NCBI GenBank assembly: GCA_022579005.1
Contig: MU401538.1
Span: forward strand, 62,001 to 126,000
From: Poronia punctata
Taxonomy: Eukaryota; Ascomycota; Sordariomycetes; Xylariales; Xylariaceae
Reading direction: 5' to 3'
Length of the DNA stretch: 64,000 bases
Made by a program: the position numbers and the translations under genes. This document shows positions 1 through 12,800 of the stretch, piece by piece (the first letter of the stretch is position 1; every line of letters starts with the position of its first letter). The notes under the pieces are model-generated. The model was given only the letters and a program-made list of their open reading frames with translations, was not told the origin of the DNA and searched no databases.

Positions 1-3000
1 ACAACTTGTCTGTTGGTGTCTGTCGGCGTGAAGTTTTCATCTTCAAACCCCTGGGAATACATGGAATGAAAACAGTATTATTGTCATGGACCATCTCGTT
101 GCTGACACTGACCTATGTTGCTTCCAAACTGCGAGACTCATACAGTCGCCAATATATCTATCGTTTCAAAGCTCACTATCATTATCCTGACAGACAGTTT
201 CCATGTCACGTTTTAAACAATAGGGGTACTTTATTCTTCATTCTTTCTTCTGTATTGGTGTTCAAAACCCGTATTCTAGTTGAATATCGCCATGTAGTTT
301 CCCAACTATTTACCCATCTCTCGGCCCTGACTCTCGTCTCCCAGCACGTGACATACTTGACGACCTCGGTGTAAAGGATCTTGCTAACATAGTACACTTT
401 GAGAATGATCCCCTGATCCAATTCAATAAAATGCTATTAACCACGACTAATCGAGTGGTTTGATGTAAAAGCCCCTGAGAGACATTATCCACCACGGCCC
501 CTATTCCAGATTCTTCAGCACGGACCATAAAAGGGGCTACTACTTACCTACCTACCTCGTAGAAATGTATCTAATACCATACCGTGCGAAAAGGTACATT
601 GCCTAACGACGACACAATTACTAACACCTGTATTCCTGTGGGCAGAGGGGTGTAAAGCTATAATATAGATACCTAGATATCTTCCCTACCAGGCATGCCC
701 CCGGTTCATTCTTGCTGTTAACCACAGTGTGTCGATGGTGTAGATAACAGCGATGTCGAATAAATCCAAATGTCGCAAGGACCCTTATATGCAAGTCCCA
801 ACCTAAAATGTTGCCCCGTGACCAATTGTTTGCAGTGTGTTCCCGACGATAAAACTCGGGCCCGAAATAAAGTGTCATTTTGCGACGAGAGAATGATTCT
901 TTCAACAAGCTCGGCGAGCGCAAAAGGGAAAGAGGCGGTGGGTCGCTTTGCGCTCTCCTCGGAGTCGAGTAATGTTTACACGGTGGACGGCAAGAAGAAA
1001 GAAACAGGGAAGATGTTGATATAAGATGGGTGTTGCGGACTTTCCCCCCTTAACCCTCCGTAGGGACCTTTATGGGTCGCTTCGAAACCCTGCCCGGTCC
1101 GAAACGCACATACTCACGCAAACAGATAAACCACGGTAAAAGGCATAGTACATTATCACACGGAGGGAAAAAGTACGACACTTCCCCCACGTCAACCACT
1201 GTATAAAGTAGTTTTCAAGAAATACAAGTCCGCAAGACCTAGTAATTTTTACACGGAGCTATATCTAGGCCGTGCAAACCTCGATTCACATACCTAACAT
1301 ACACACGTAACCACATTTTCAGAGGCAAAAAGAAAAAGAGATGGGAATCGGGGACTTAACTCGCCGTTCGAAGGATACACATCACATGCCGACGCAAACA
1401 GGGATGCTTCACATTTTGTGCACTTTCTCTCTCCCCCCACACACACATGCGCGCGCGTTTTCCTTCCCTCTAGGATTACTCCGCTACGGAATTCCGACAT
1501 TCTTACGTATATCCAGGGGCAAATAAAGTTGTGCGAACTAGGCCGATCCCTCCCGATCCCCCCCCCTCTCTCTCTTACCCGGGTGGCTCATCGATAGGAG
1601 ATGCTGGAATATATAAAAGGGTGAACCTTGTGCTTTTCTATTATAATATTGTTTGCAAGCCAGTCACTTCCTTGGAAAGAGATTCTTTTTATTTTGCCAC
1701 TCTACATACGACCAATACCGGACACGTAGCAAGTTTGAACTACACGTAGGTAAAAAAAAAAAAAAAAAAAAGCCGACGTTCTAGATGTCGCATATCATAA
1801 ATCCCTGAAAAGTCGCATCGCATCAGTCATATGACGTTTTTACATGTACATCTCTCTCGCCAGATCTACACGTAAATAGGGGGGGCCCACACGCACCGGA
1901 CTCGCACCGGAGCGGCGTGTGTCATACCGGTAAGGAATCGGGGGTCAAAGATGTAAGGAATACCTAGGTACCTACCACTCCGTGGGTCGGGCCCGGTTGC
2001 GTTGCGTTGCCATCAAGTGAGTAAGGAAGCAAGCAGACTTTCTGATTGGACTATCGCACAGTAACCCCCCTTTCTTTTTCTTCTTTGCATCCGGGTAAGT
2101 AGGTGAGGGAGGACGTAGGTAGGTAGGTAGCTTGCACATGTCGGATGTTCCCCCTCCCATCGGCTGCGATGGCCCCCCCCCCCCCCCCCCGGGGGGGTTA
2201 CCTAGGTACGTTTTCATCTCCTCTAACGTGTGAGTTTAGGTATATACACGCTTTGTCGCAAACCTTAACCAATGCGACCCTCGGCGATACTTGGAGACAC
2301 AGTCAATCAAATTGCTTTGCGCGCGCGCGCGGGGTGTAAAAAGGACATACATACTGTATGTCCGCACATCTGTTAAAACGAGGTACTTATTTTCTATGGA
2401 TATCAACTGGGAATAGGAAAGATGAAATGTTAGTAAAGGAAATGTTTTCATGCCCAGATATACACTTTTAGGTCTCCCAGCTTTCCATGTCCTAATTACT
2501 TACCTGCCTTTGTTATAGGCCCGGGCCTTGTCAACCCTCGACAAAAGTCCGTCTATGTATATCCTCTTTCTTGCCTATTCCTCCCCCTATATTCACCGTA
2601 TTTCTTGTAAAGCAAAACGTTATTACCAACGTTTTTAAAGTTTGTAAGCATACGTATATTAAAGACATGCAGATAACTCTGCTACAAATAACGTTTACTT
2701 TCATTTTTGCAATAAACGATAATAGGGGGTAGGCAATAACATCAAGTTAAATACTCTTTTATAATAGGTAAGGTAAGTAAAAGGTAAAGAGCTAAGGGTC
2801 TATGCTCTAACACTACACATTTGACGTAAAAGACTCAATATTATCAGTATATGTATCATGATAATATTAAACGTTTTGTTTCCTCACGGGTTTACGGTGC
2901 CTACTTGGTGATAGCGGGGACCGAGGCAGCAAGACAAGTGCCCTTTTCTAGAATCTCGCCGTATAGCTTACGGTACCTACTTACCTAGCCAGCTTCTATA

Positions 3001-3895
3001 CACAGTCGCCTTTGAAGTACAAGAAACCGTAGGCAAGGACATCCATTGACCTGAGGTTAAAAAACAATAAAAGCATACGTAATTTTCTTTGCACGTAATA
3101 CATGGTAAGCACAGTAATACAGAAAGCAGACATTACATATAACCTAGCCAAGATCTTGCGTCTATCGGTGTAACCTATATGTATATACATAAGCTCTTTC
3201 TACGCTGTATTAAGCACTTCAACTACTTATCTACCTTACCCGTGTACCTACTTTCATACTGACCCCTGGCGCACGAAGAAACTCGAGCTCCCGAGGTTTC
3301 TAATACATCACCATTTTCCCCCTAGGTTTAGGTAAGCGTTGATAGGACTTGTACACGTATGCATATAGTACGTGTCTAGTAAAAAGAAAAAAAACAGGGG
3401 TAGACAGAATCCCTAGAAGAGCACGATTTTTTGCCACCTTGTTAAAGAGCCGAAACTTTTTTAACATAGGTATATCGAGACACGCGTCTTCTCTAGACTC
3501 GTCTGTTTAACCAAACATTACAAAATTAATCGCCTAACGATATGTATTACACGTAGACTGTAGTAGTCATGGCCGGCTGTGAATAATACCCACCGGCCGT
3601 AACAAAACGACAAGAAAGCCACGGTATAAGGTCCGATGTCTTTCCGGCAAGGGTCCGGGGTCGGGGTCGGAGGGGGGTTATATACGCGCGTACCGCCTCC
3701 CCTAACACGGTCCTCCCCATACGGCATTAAGAAGAGGCCAGCCACATATATCCTACAACAAAAACAATCCGTTATTTTTTTCTTCTTTATACGGATGGAG
3801 ACAAAAAAGGGGTTTTTGTTCATGTTTCGTAAAAATCACCTCAACTATATACGGACTTTTTCATTCATATCCGGCCCTTACAATAAATAGGTAGG

Positions 3896-3915
3896 TTAGG
3901 TTAGGTTAGGTTAGG
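3896..3915 (+). repeat. Four tandem TTAGG units
   Basis: Four perfect copies of the pentamer TTAGG follow a GTAGG half-unit. It resembles an arthropod-type telomere unit but not the usual fungal TTAGGG, and it is too short and too internal to be a telomere. Confidence 0.8.
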
Positions 3916-5120
3916 TCACTATGACGTAAAGAGGTCGGCCGGGAGGAAGGAAAATGACCGTCAGTCTAAATAACTACGTCAAAAAACAAAACTCTTTGGT
4001 TAGAGTCATGCATGCCTCTCTCTCTCTCTCTATTCCTTCCTTCTTTCTATCTCTTACTTACACAGATTCAAAACTTGAAAACACTGTACGCGAATCGTCG
4101 AGCTTTTAAATTTTACGTATAAGATGGGCAACGACAACTAAATGGCGGTGTGTGTGATGTGTATAAGGGGATAAAGCCAAAGACCGATTAAAAGTGTCCT
4201 TCGAAACACCAAGGCAAATCAAATCAATCAACCAACATACTAGGTTATAGACAGCGTAGGTAGGTAGGTAGGTACTCAATCGAATTACCTGACCTAACCA
4301 AACTATTAATATAATTTGCAAAAAAAAGAAAAGAAACTACACATCAATGCAAAAAAGAAAGAAGGGAGAGATCTATACATCTCTATGCTCAAAAAGAAAA
4401 AAGTCAAGCAATTAACAAGTCAAGACTTAGACTCCCTTTACTACTTTCCTATCCTTCCTTCCTTCCTCCCTTCCTTCTTTCTTTTCCTTTTATCCTCCTT
4501 AAACCCCTATCATCTCTCATCTCTCAAGTCTTAAAGGTTTTTCCGTAGACCTATCAAATTAGTATTAGCATCTATCTCTAGTATCAGTTAAATACCTAAG
4601 GCTAAAATAAATAGATTTTCAAAACGGGGAGGGGGAAAAAAGAAAAATTTAGTTTCTAAACCAGTTAATTAATTAGTTTAGGGCGCGCGGAGCGGTACGC
4701 ACCGCCGCTGTCTTTCTGTCTTTGTAGTTTTTGTTTTTTCTGCCTACCTAACTAATATGACTAAGGTATGTACGTAAGTAGCTACCTAGTTTAGTTATTT
4801 AAAGGCAGTCAGTCCGTCAGTTTAGTCAGGTACGGTACGGTAGTACGTACGTAAAAAATCTCCTTTCTATAATTATTTAAACACCAAGGAAAATAATAAT
4901 AAATGAATAAATACATCAAGAGAAAACAAACTAAAACTAAAACTGACTTAAGTCGCTCAGAGGCTCAATCAAAAAAAAAAAAGATGTTCTAGAATACATA
5001 CATACATATATACATACATACATTAGATCAATTCGTTCTAAGCCCCTTGATATATTTTCTTTGTTTATTCAAGAGATTCTCTTAATAGAACAATGTACAC
5101 AAACTTTACCCCCTTTCCCA

Positions 5121-5144
5121 CCCCCCCCCCCCCCCCCCCCCCCC
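5121..5144 (+). repeat. Poly-C tract (24 C)
   Basis: An uninterrupted run of cytosines in gene-free DNA. Similar C or G runs recur in the window (2167-2196, 43345-43363, 55157-55174, near 60826-60841), and their exact lengths are probably unreliable. Confidence 0.85.
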
Positions 5145-5343
5145 TTTTCGTTGTTAACCTATACCATCCCTAAACAACAGCAAATCATAGTAAACGTACC
5201 CTAGTCAAAGATTCTCTCTTCTCATCTTACTAAATCCCCAAAGTTAGTTAAACATGTTACCCAGACAGACAGACAGACAGATAGACATAGAGAACACTAA
5301 ACCATAAAAATCTACCCATGTACCCTGCTCCACTTATCTATTT

Positions 5344-5384
5344 ACCTACCTACCTACCTACCTACCTACCTACCTACCTACCTA
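5344..5384 (+). repeat. (CTAC)n / (GTAG)n microsatellite
   Basis: About ten tandem CTAC units. It is the longest block of a motif that is scattered all over the intergenic DNA of this window as CTACCTACC or GTAGGTAGG. Confidence 0.9.
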
Positions 5385-6169
5385 ACTTAACATGCATGCA
5401 TGCATGGCCCTGATTCAAGCGGTTTTTTTGGGGGGGGGTTTTATATACACATCTACGTAATCCACCCCTAGTCTGGCCCGAAACGTGCATGAGGAAGGGG
5501 GAAGGGAGGGAAAAAAGGGAAAAAGGGAGGGAGGGAGAAAAAAGAACATGGCGTTCAGAATGAATACCTAGGTAGGTAAGAATTGGGTACTTAATTACAG
5601 CGGACTAAAAAAAAAGAAATCTGAAAAAGAGGGGATCTCTTTGGATCTTATATCATGTACCTACCTACCTACTCGTAGGTCATGTTAGGGCGCATCTAAC
5701 CGTAGTACTCTTTTACTAATAAGTACCTATGGGATCGGTCGGGTAGGTCGGACTAACCCAGATACTACGCGTACCGGCAGGGGAACCCCTTAGGACGGTG
5801 GACATTAGCTTACAAAATTCAATTTGTGTAGAACTACCCAAGGTAGTAGATACATGATAGTTAGTACATACCTACATACTACTAGTATGATAGCGCAAGA
5901 TAGTTATACAGTTGCACTAGACACTTGTTGACAATGTAGGAAATTATGAAATTTATGAGATTCAAATGTTTCCTGCTATCAAGCTGACGCTGTGATTATG
6001 TTCATTGAGGCTTGGGGCAACCGTCTCTCATTATCGTCGTCCAAACGCCCTCTCAGGTGTTCGGTAACATGATAACAGAACATAACCGAACTAATAGAAA
6101 CAAGCATTATATACTAGTACATGATCATGTGCCGCGAGGCTAATATTTGTCTTTTCTTTTCCCGCCCTT

Positions 6170-6290
6170 GAACACCTGCAACAAAGGTTGTTATGCCAAA
6201 CAAAACCTTTCGTAATAAGCCCGAACACTTGCAACGCCGTAGAAAGCTTGTCATGCCAAACAAAACCTTTCGTAATAAGCCCAGTCATAT
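6170..6290 (+). repeat. 60-nt direct repeat, about two copies
   Basis: A perfect 30-nt core begins at 6193 and again at 6253, exactly 60 nt apart. The spacers are related: a GAACACyTGCAAC box precedes each core. Because 60 is a multiple of three, the repeat stays open on both strands, giving an apparent repeated peptide (GLITKGFVWH on the minus strand). I regard that as a by-product of the period and not as a gene. Confidence 0.8.
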
Positions 6291-6424
6291 AATAAACCCA
6301 GTCCGTACAAGACACCGATTATGCCTCCCCATTCCATGTCCTTTACCACAACGAGTAAAAAATATGGCGTCCGGCGCCGTGTAGACTTGGCAAAACACTT
6401 TGCCACTCATCCTCTGTATCATGC

Positions 6425-8231
6425 TCAATACAGGCGGCTCAGACGGCCCAACATATTCTGATCGATACTATTGTCCCTAACCGGGGCCGAAGACATGATA
6501 TTATCCAGGTGCATGACTGACGATACTCCCGAGTTGCCGTTTGCTGCTGCGGGAAGAGACGGGCTGTTTCTCACGGGATATCCCTGCGACGGCATAGTAG
6601 GATACCCTTGGGGTGACACATATGAGCGGGCGGGGCTCATGCTCCGGCGGGATCCCGGTCGGGGAATCTCTTCGTTATATAGTCCAGAGTGCGGACGAGA
6701 GTGCCGACGAGAGTGCCGACGAGAGTGCGGACGAGAGCGAGGACGCGAGCGCGGACGGCGTTCCTCTGATGGCCTAGAGACCAGGGCCGGCCGGGGACCT
6801 TCGTCGGTAAACGGTGCCGAGAGTTGGCGGCGGCCTCCGTGATCTTGATCCAAGCGTCTCCTGCCTCGTCTTCCCGTGGACGAATTGGCCGAATCCGTAG
6901 GGGATGACACTGCCGCTGACGATTCACGCTGTGGCTGGAAACCAGCTGGCCCGGCGTGATGGTAATTGGATGGCCCGGCTCGTTGGTAATTGGATGGTCC
7001 GGCTTCTTGGTAATTGGATGGCCCGGCTTCTTGGTAATTGGATGGTCCGGCTTCTTGGTAATTGGATGGTCCGGCTTCTTGGTAATTGGATGGTCCGGCT
7101 TCTTGGTAATTGGATGGCCCGGCTTGACTCTGATTAGGTGACTCGGCCAATGGCTGCCCATATGCCCCGTATATCGGCACACCCGGTGGAACGCCGTTTG
7201 GTAACGCCGAGACTGGAACAAATGCCGTCGAAGATCCAGACGACACAGGTTGGAAGATGCATTCCTGGTTCATTTTGAAGCAATTGGTGCACTTCCCGCC
7301 CGGCGCGTTGGCGTAACCGCTGCAACGAATCTATGAGACACAGTTAGCAACAACGAATATACCTTGTTTGTTTCTAAAAATGCGTCATATATCTTACCTT
7401 GCGTCGTCTGCAGTATTTGCAAGCAATCGACGTTCGCTGACGCGGCGCCGATTGTGCGTGAGGGTGCGGGGGAGGGTGAGCGGCAGCGGCAGCGGCAACG
7501 GCAGAGTGAGGGTAAGCGGCAGCGGGAGGGTGAGGGTGAGGGTGATGGTGAGGGTGATGGTGGGGGTGAGGGGGTGCGTGAGGGTGAGGGTGAGGGTAGG
7601 GGTGAGCGAGCGGGTGAGCGGGAGATAACGGGGCACCTGCTGCCTGACCACCATGGTATTCGCCACGAGCCGCAACAGCGTCGTAGAGACTGGGGTGAGT
7701 TTCGCCCGCCATCACGTCCGCGGTCCCATGCGCCAGTCCATTCCGCGGTCCATTCGGCGTCCCATCCGGAGGTCCCGCTTGGTGTTGGAAATACTGCGGG
7801 CTTCGACTACCAGGGTGGTAGCTACCGCTTCGTTCAGGAGTGTGGCCTCGTCCGTAACCCGACGTGTAGCCTGTGCCGGGACTCTGGTGCGGCATAGTAG
7901 CAGGCGGGGGTGGGGGGTGGTTGTTCGTCCCCATGGTTGAAGCCTGCTGTCGCGATGACACGGGCGAGGTACTCGTAGCCGGCGGCCATGGCGTGAAAGG
8001 GCCCGGCAAGTAAGCTTCTAGGGGCCAGTTATTCGCAGGTTGGCCTCTAAATTCTCCCCCCCGAGAATGGATAGATGGGAGGGGCCAGTTATGGCGAACC
8101 GACCCCATCCGTCCAGGGCCGAGCAGCCCCGTATATCTCTCACGGTCCTGCTGCTGAGAGCCGTGGTGTCCATTCCCAGGCATTTGTCGGCTGTCGGCGA
8201 CATCATCACCTCCCATTCTCGCGTCCAACAT
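6425..8231 (-). CDS. Zn(II)2Cys6 transcription factor with low-complexity repeats
   Basis: A predicted nuclear DNA-binding regulator of 579 aa. Two exons (8231-7398 and 7330-6425) are joined across a 67-nt intron with a GTAAGA donor and TAG acceptor. Splicing falls inside the zinc cluster and yields CX2CX6CX10CX2CX6C at about residues 271-302, with the basic CRRRKIRC segment of the fungal family. The ATG at 8231 is the first in the open frame. The cluster is central: upstream lie Pro/His/Ala-rich runs, including PH dipeptides (7450-7630). Downstream come seven AGPSNYxx octapeptides (about 6957-7128) and an Arg/Ser/His-rich stretch (about 6690-6770). No fungal-specific regulatory (middle homology) domain is visible, so the rest looks disordered. 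The target genes are unknown. It is isolated, with gene-free DNA on both sides. The zinc cluster call is firm; the exact start is less so. Confidence 0.88.
6957..7128 (-). repeat. 24-nt coding minisatellite (AGPSNYQE octapeptides)
   Basis: Seven tandem 24-nt units encode AGPSNYQE or close variants (QR, HH). The units are nearly identical at DNA level, alternating mainly GGCCCGGC with GGTCCGGC, so the array is recently expanded or homogenised. Confidence 0.9.
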
Positions 8232-9853
8232 GACCACGTAAAGAAGAAAGTGGCAGTAGATATATACAAGACGAAATAAGTAGGCTGAATCGTCTGTGCG
8301 CTGCTATCTCGCCTTCGAACTAGTTACTCTTAATGCTTCGGCAATACCTCCGGATCAGGCTGGCTTGGTCAGCTTCCTGTATAATGCAATGGAGGCACGA
8401 CTCGATATTACCACCAAAGGTAGATACTTGACGTATAGAGGACTAGTATTATGTTATGTCAGGTTGAAGCGAAAGAGGTAAAGAATCGGCGGTATAGGAA
8501 ACACAAGACTGAAGCACGGCGGTTAAATACTTTTTTTTGTTAGATGTGGTTGAGTTATAGAAAGAGAGGGTGGCATGGATGGGTAGCGGATGAGAGGGAA
8601 AGCTCAAATGGATTGCATGGTTATAATACACTGTACCTAAGGTACCCTATCCATCAAAATGTAAGGATTAATTAAGTGTGTGAAAAGTATGTCGTCGGGG
8701 TCGACTAGTTTTTAGCTCGGAAGTTGCGTCTGGGTGGGGGTGTTGGTGGAGCCTCCGAAGTCCCTACCTCCCTACCACTCGCTGGAGGATGAGGGTGCTA
8801 ACCTAAGTGTCTAGGGGTGCCCAGGGTATGCCAGGCAAGGTCCAACAGGTAGTTTTATCCATGTGAGCAGGCATACGGGGCAAGTTTGGTGGGTACAGCC
8901 ACTAACCTAGTGGGCTCGGAAGCACCTTAGCAGCAGGAATAAAAGTACTCGTAATCAACAATTAACAATCAATACAGCGTGCCGTGAGGACTACGTAAGG
9001 TAGATGGAAGTTGGTCAGATCTGAACTGCATGTCCGTAAGTAAGTATGTTTTCCCCATAAACCACCTATCAACAGACAGACCTGCATGCATTCCTATACA
9101 GTGTATCTTTGTATTTGATGTAGGCAACACAACTTTAGAGAGTCTACTACAGATATGGCAAGGTAGGTATGTCCAAGGTAATACGACGTGAACACACATA
9201 ATGCGGAAATGCCTGGCTTATATGTAGCCTAGAACTTTAAGTAATGTACGTTATTTTACATCCAAGTCAGTACTGTGAAGCTTTCCAATTGCTAGGCTAC
9301 CCTCCACGGTATTATTTACAGACACCCCCTTCGTCTCCCGTACACCCCTGCCATGTGTACATGTCTGAGAAAGGGTTGTACTTTACTACAGACCGTGGTC
9401 ATAACTACCCTTAAGTAATGTACTAAACTTATCTTGGGGAAGTCACTGCAGAGCCATTCTTTAACCAGAGGTCCCTGATTTAGGTGGTCTAAAATTGAAG
9501 GGGTAAAATGACTACCAGAGAAAAGTACCCGGCTTTTCCCTTGGCAGTAACCACTAGATCTCGGGTATACAAAGTAGGATTCACCCACTGGAAAGATTTA
9601 CATTTGTGTTTCTTTAGAGATAAAATCGAGAGCCAAAGTTGTAGGTCAAAAAAGAAGCCCTTTTCCAGCAAAACGTGTCTACGCTATCTGTGTAAAGGTG
9701 GATAACCTCTTATCATAAGTACCTCTACCGGCCGCCATTCCGCCGAGATCATCTGGGGAGAAAAAAGAGTGAACTCCAAATCCCGCCTGTATGGGCTTCT
9801 AGGAGAAGAAGAAAAAAGGAAAAATCAATGGCAGACAATACACACTACTATCT

Positions 9854-9854
<1 letters not shown>

Positions 9855-9884
<30 letters not shown>
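9855..9884 (+). repeat. (GGCA)n microsatellite
   Basis: Seven tandem GGCA units. A second array of the same motif lies at 61703-61729. Confidence 0.9.
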
Positions 9885-9885
<1 letters not shown>

Positions 9886-12800
9886 ATAAAATTCCACACA
9901 ACAAGATTGCAATCAACGGTGAGAAATGCGCGCGCTTCGAAGTTGTTGTCCAACATGGGGGGATTACATACTTGCAATTGCTGACGGAGAGAAGTTTGCA
10001 AAACCCAATTTCAACCAGCACAGTTGACACCACGTGCGTGTTAATAATACTTGTGTATCAAAAGAGATAAACAGTAAACCGAATCGTAAGACGTAGCCTC
10101 GTGTGTGTATGCCAAGGAGATAGTAATTGCTGTTTTTGCGCTCCAGGAACGAAGATCAGGGACAGGAGAAGGACACTAGCCTAGGTTACCTGAATATGTC
10201 CCGAGTGGTTCTATGAGAGCAAGTGCCGGTGTCGTTGGGTACTTGGGTACTACGACACAACGAATGGCGCGCTACGCTTAGTCCCAAACCAAGCGAGCAA
10301 CATATATGAAGGCATAGAGACTGAAGACGACCCTTATAGATAGGTAAGCTTGTAGGCATCGGTGGCATTTTTCGGGCTTCTTATATTTCTTGTTGGTTGA
10401 TCTCTGTTGGGCATGAAAATTGGTTAGATCGTAAACATCCAAGTCTTGACATTTTATACCAGGGGTAAGCGGGAGAAACAAATATGCCGAGCTGAGGAAA
10501 CAGCACATAGTCAAAGGCGAGATAGAAAAATACTGATTCTTGAGTATGCCAAACGATAATCCGAGCCAGGGTCAACATATCATCTTGACTTGAAGTGCCT
10601 TGAGCAACGTAGGGCTTTTGAAAAGGTAGGTCGAAGCTCTTAAATAGGTATAGACGAGAAGTAACAAAACTTGGTCATATAAGCCACCCGCCAATGTAGG
10701 GCAAGGGGGGGTGATACACGGGAGGGTCAGAGATGAAATTGCATTTTGTCCTAGGTTACCTAGTCCCCGGTAATTAGGTATATGACCCGGTACGTATTCT
10801 TTCCTCCACAGAACCGCGCCGAGCCAGCGTTGGTATAGACTATGACGCCAGTCCCCGAGCGGGTGGATCATGACATGTCTAGTCTTGGTAAGGTCTAATA
10901 TGACGGGCAGATTAGCTAAGGCGAAGGATCCCTTCCTACTAACCGAATTCTCCGAGCAGACCCCGAGGGCTTGATAGGCTGTAACCAGAACTGCCAGACT
11001 AGACAGGACGTTGGTTGTCTATTTAGTGCAGTGAATAAGCCACCAAAAAGCGGTTCTAGACTCTCTTGCGAGCTTGGTCTTCTTTGAAGATGACCTAAGG
11101 TTAGGTTGGGTTGTTTACCTGGCAGCCTGGGGCGGGCCGGTGAAATCTGAGACTTGTGATTTGCACTCGTCAAGAATCAAGATTGGCGGGACCCGTGGCG
11201 GATCAGCTCGTGGGTGAGAGCTGTGTGTAGCCGTGCGGTGGACCGGCTTGGCTTCGCGCTAGACAATTTGCTGGGAGCTGGGAAATCTTGGGAACCCGAT
11301 TTGGTTGGGTGATAAGGCCCGCCAATCCAGTAAAGGAACTAACCTTATGAGTAAGTAGGTACATGTAGATAGGTATTTTGATTAGGTGCGTAATAAAAGT
11401 CACCATGGACAGACATTGGCTTATGGCTCGAACCACTTGAGTCCTTGACCTCTAAATTATTTATTTCTCTATATTTTTGGAGATTTTCAAAAAGGGACCA
11501 AGCTAAATGCCCTACCTAATTCTGCTCATCACTCATTACCTAGCTCCCAAATGAAGTCGTCACTGGTGATTGTACGCGTGGACATCATCATTCCTTCTTG
11601 TTCTCCATTGCTTTTTCCTCTCGTCACTTCTGTTTCCTACGAGTATTGTTGTACCTAGTCTAATTTCCATCCTTCCTCTTTTCCCTTTCCTGGGGTTACT
11701 CACTTCACCCCCAAAGTATTTCAACCGAGGTGTGACACCCCCGGCCATGTAAAGCCAAGCTTGGTAAAGCGTGCTGTGCCCGAGTTGATGGTAGAGTAGC
11801 TGATTGGCTGGCACACCGGGGCCCCATGTTGGCGGGTGCTGGATCGAGTGGTTCGCTCGGCCGGCTATTTGGTTGGTGGCTCGAAAGGAATGACCAGTCA
11901 AGTTAGACAATAGGGAGAAGAAGGATTAATGAGTAGCGGGAAGGGTGGGCGGTCCAGATGAATGAAGTGCTTGGACTTTTGTACGTTCTGGACCAACTCC
12001 AAGTACCTACTTAGTACTCGTACTCGTAGATAATGCGACAGTGATGCGCATGATATTTCATATAGAAACACAAACAACGCTTGCGTGCAAATCTCCCAAT
12101 GTGTTTCAACTTTCATCGTTCACTCTGTCAGTAATTTCCGTAGTCGCAATTGCCTATATATGGCCACCCAGCTTCATAAAGGGGCATCGGGTACGACACA
12201 GAAGATAGGTAACCTAGGTAGCATGTGGCATGTAGCATGAAAATAACAGCGGCAAGGCGCATGCGGACGGTAGCGTGGCCATGTATATATACCGAGTATC
12301 CCCGCTCCGATGACACGCCTCGGGGACTTGACCTGCTTTTGATGAGATTGCCGTCATGCGCGTGATACAGGGCTCAATGTGACGATGGTGATGAGGGTTA
12401 TTGAACAGATTGGATGATGGACAATCCCTAGTGGTGGGATGGGGTAACACGACTTGAACGCAGGGAGGAAAGGGTGCCCTACCTTCCAGTGCATCGAATG
12501 GGGGCTTTTCCAAGGGGTTCATAGGTTGAATAGGTATACACGTACACGTATGGCAAGTTGCATGATAATAAGCCGCAGCTTGTCTTTCTTGGATCCTGAG
12601 TAATAAAGCGGGCAGCGACCTAACGGGCTCAAGTCAGTTTTAACTTATTAGGTTAGCGGCCCGCGCATGCGTCCGTGGGGCAGTTGGGAATTGGACGCAC
12701 GCTTCGTGCCTAACCGCGGACAAACCACCTGGCTGGTAGCGGTCGCAGGACTGGCCGCAGAACAAAGGATGGCGCTGATTCTGGGCCCGCTCACCACAAG

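Larger units (their letters stand above)
1..6424. other. Gene-free, microsatellite-rich region
   Basis: I see no supportable gene here. Every open frame is short, uses poor codons and resembles no family. The stretch holds homopolymers (A-run near 1752, C then G runs near 2170-2196, 24 C at 5121-5144), a four-copy TTAGG tract, CTAC and AGAC microsatellites near 5270-5385, and a 60-nt direct repeat near 6170-6290. Confidence 0.7.

Noticed and set aside
3896..3915. TTAGG array as a telomere remnant
   Set aside because: Only four units, not the TTAGGG unit usual in filamentous fungi, and embedded in ordinary intergenic DNA.
6471..7221. Open frames in other phases over the octapeptide and Arg/Ser repeats
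   Set aside because: By-products of 24-nt and shorter in-frame repeats; only one frame joins the zinc cluster.
7364..7897. Plus-strand frame of 177 codons rich in Arg/Glu/Gly
   Set aside because: It is the complement of the PH-rich exon of the Zn2Cys6 gene; repetitive DNA keeps several frames open.
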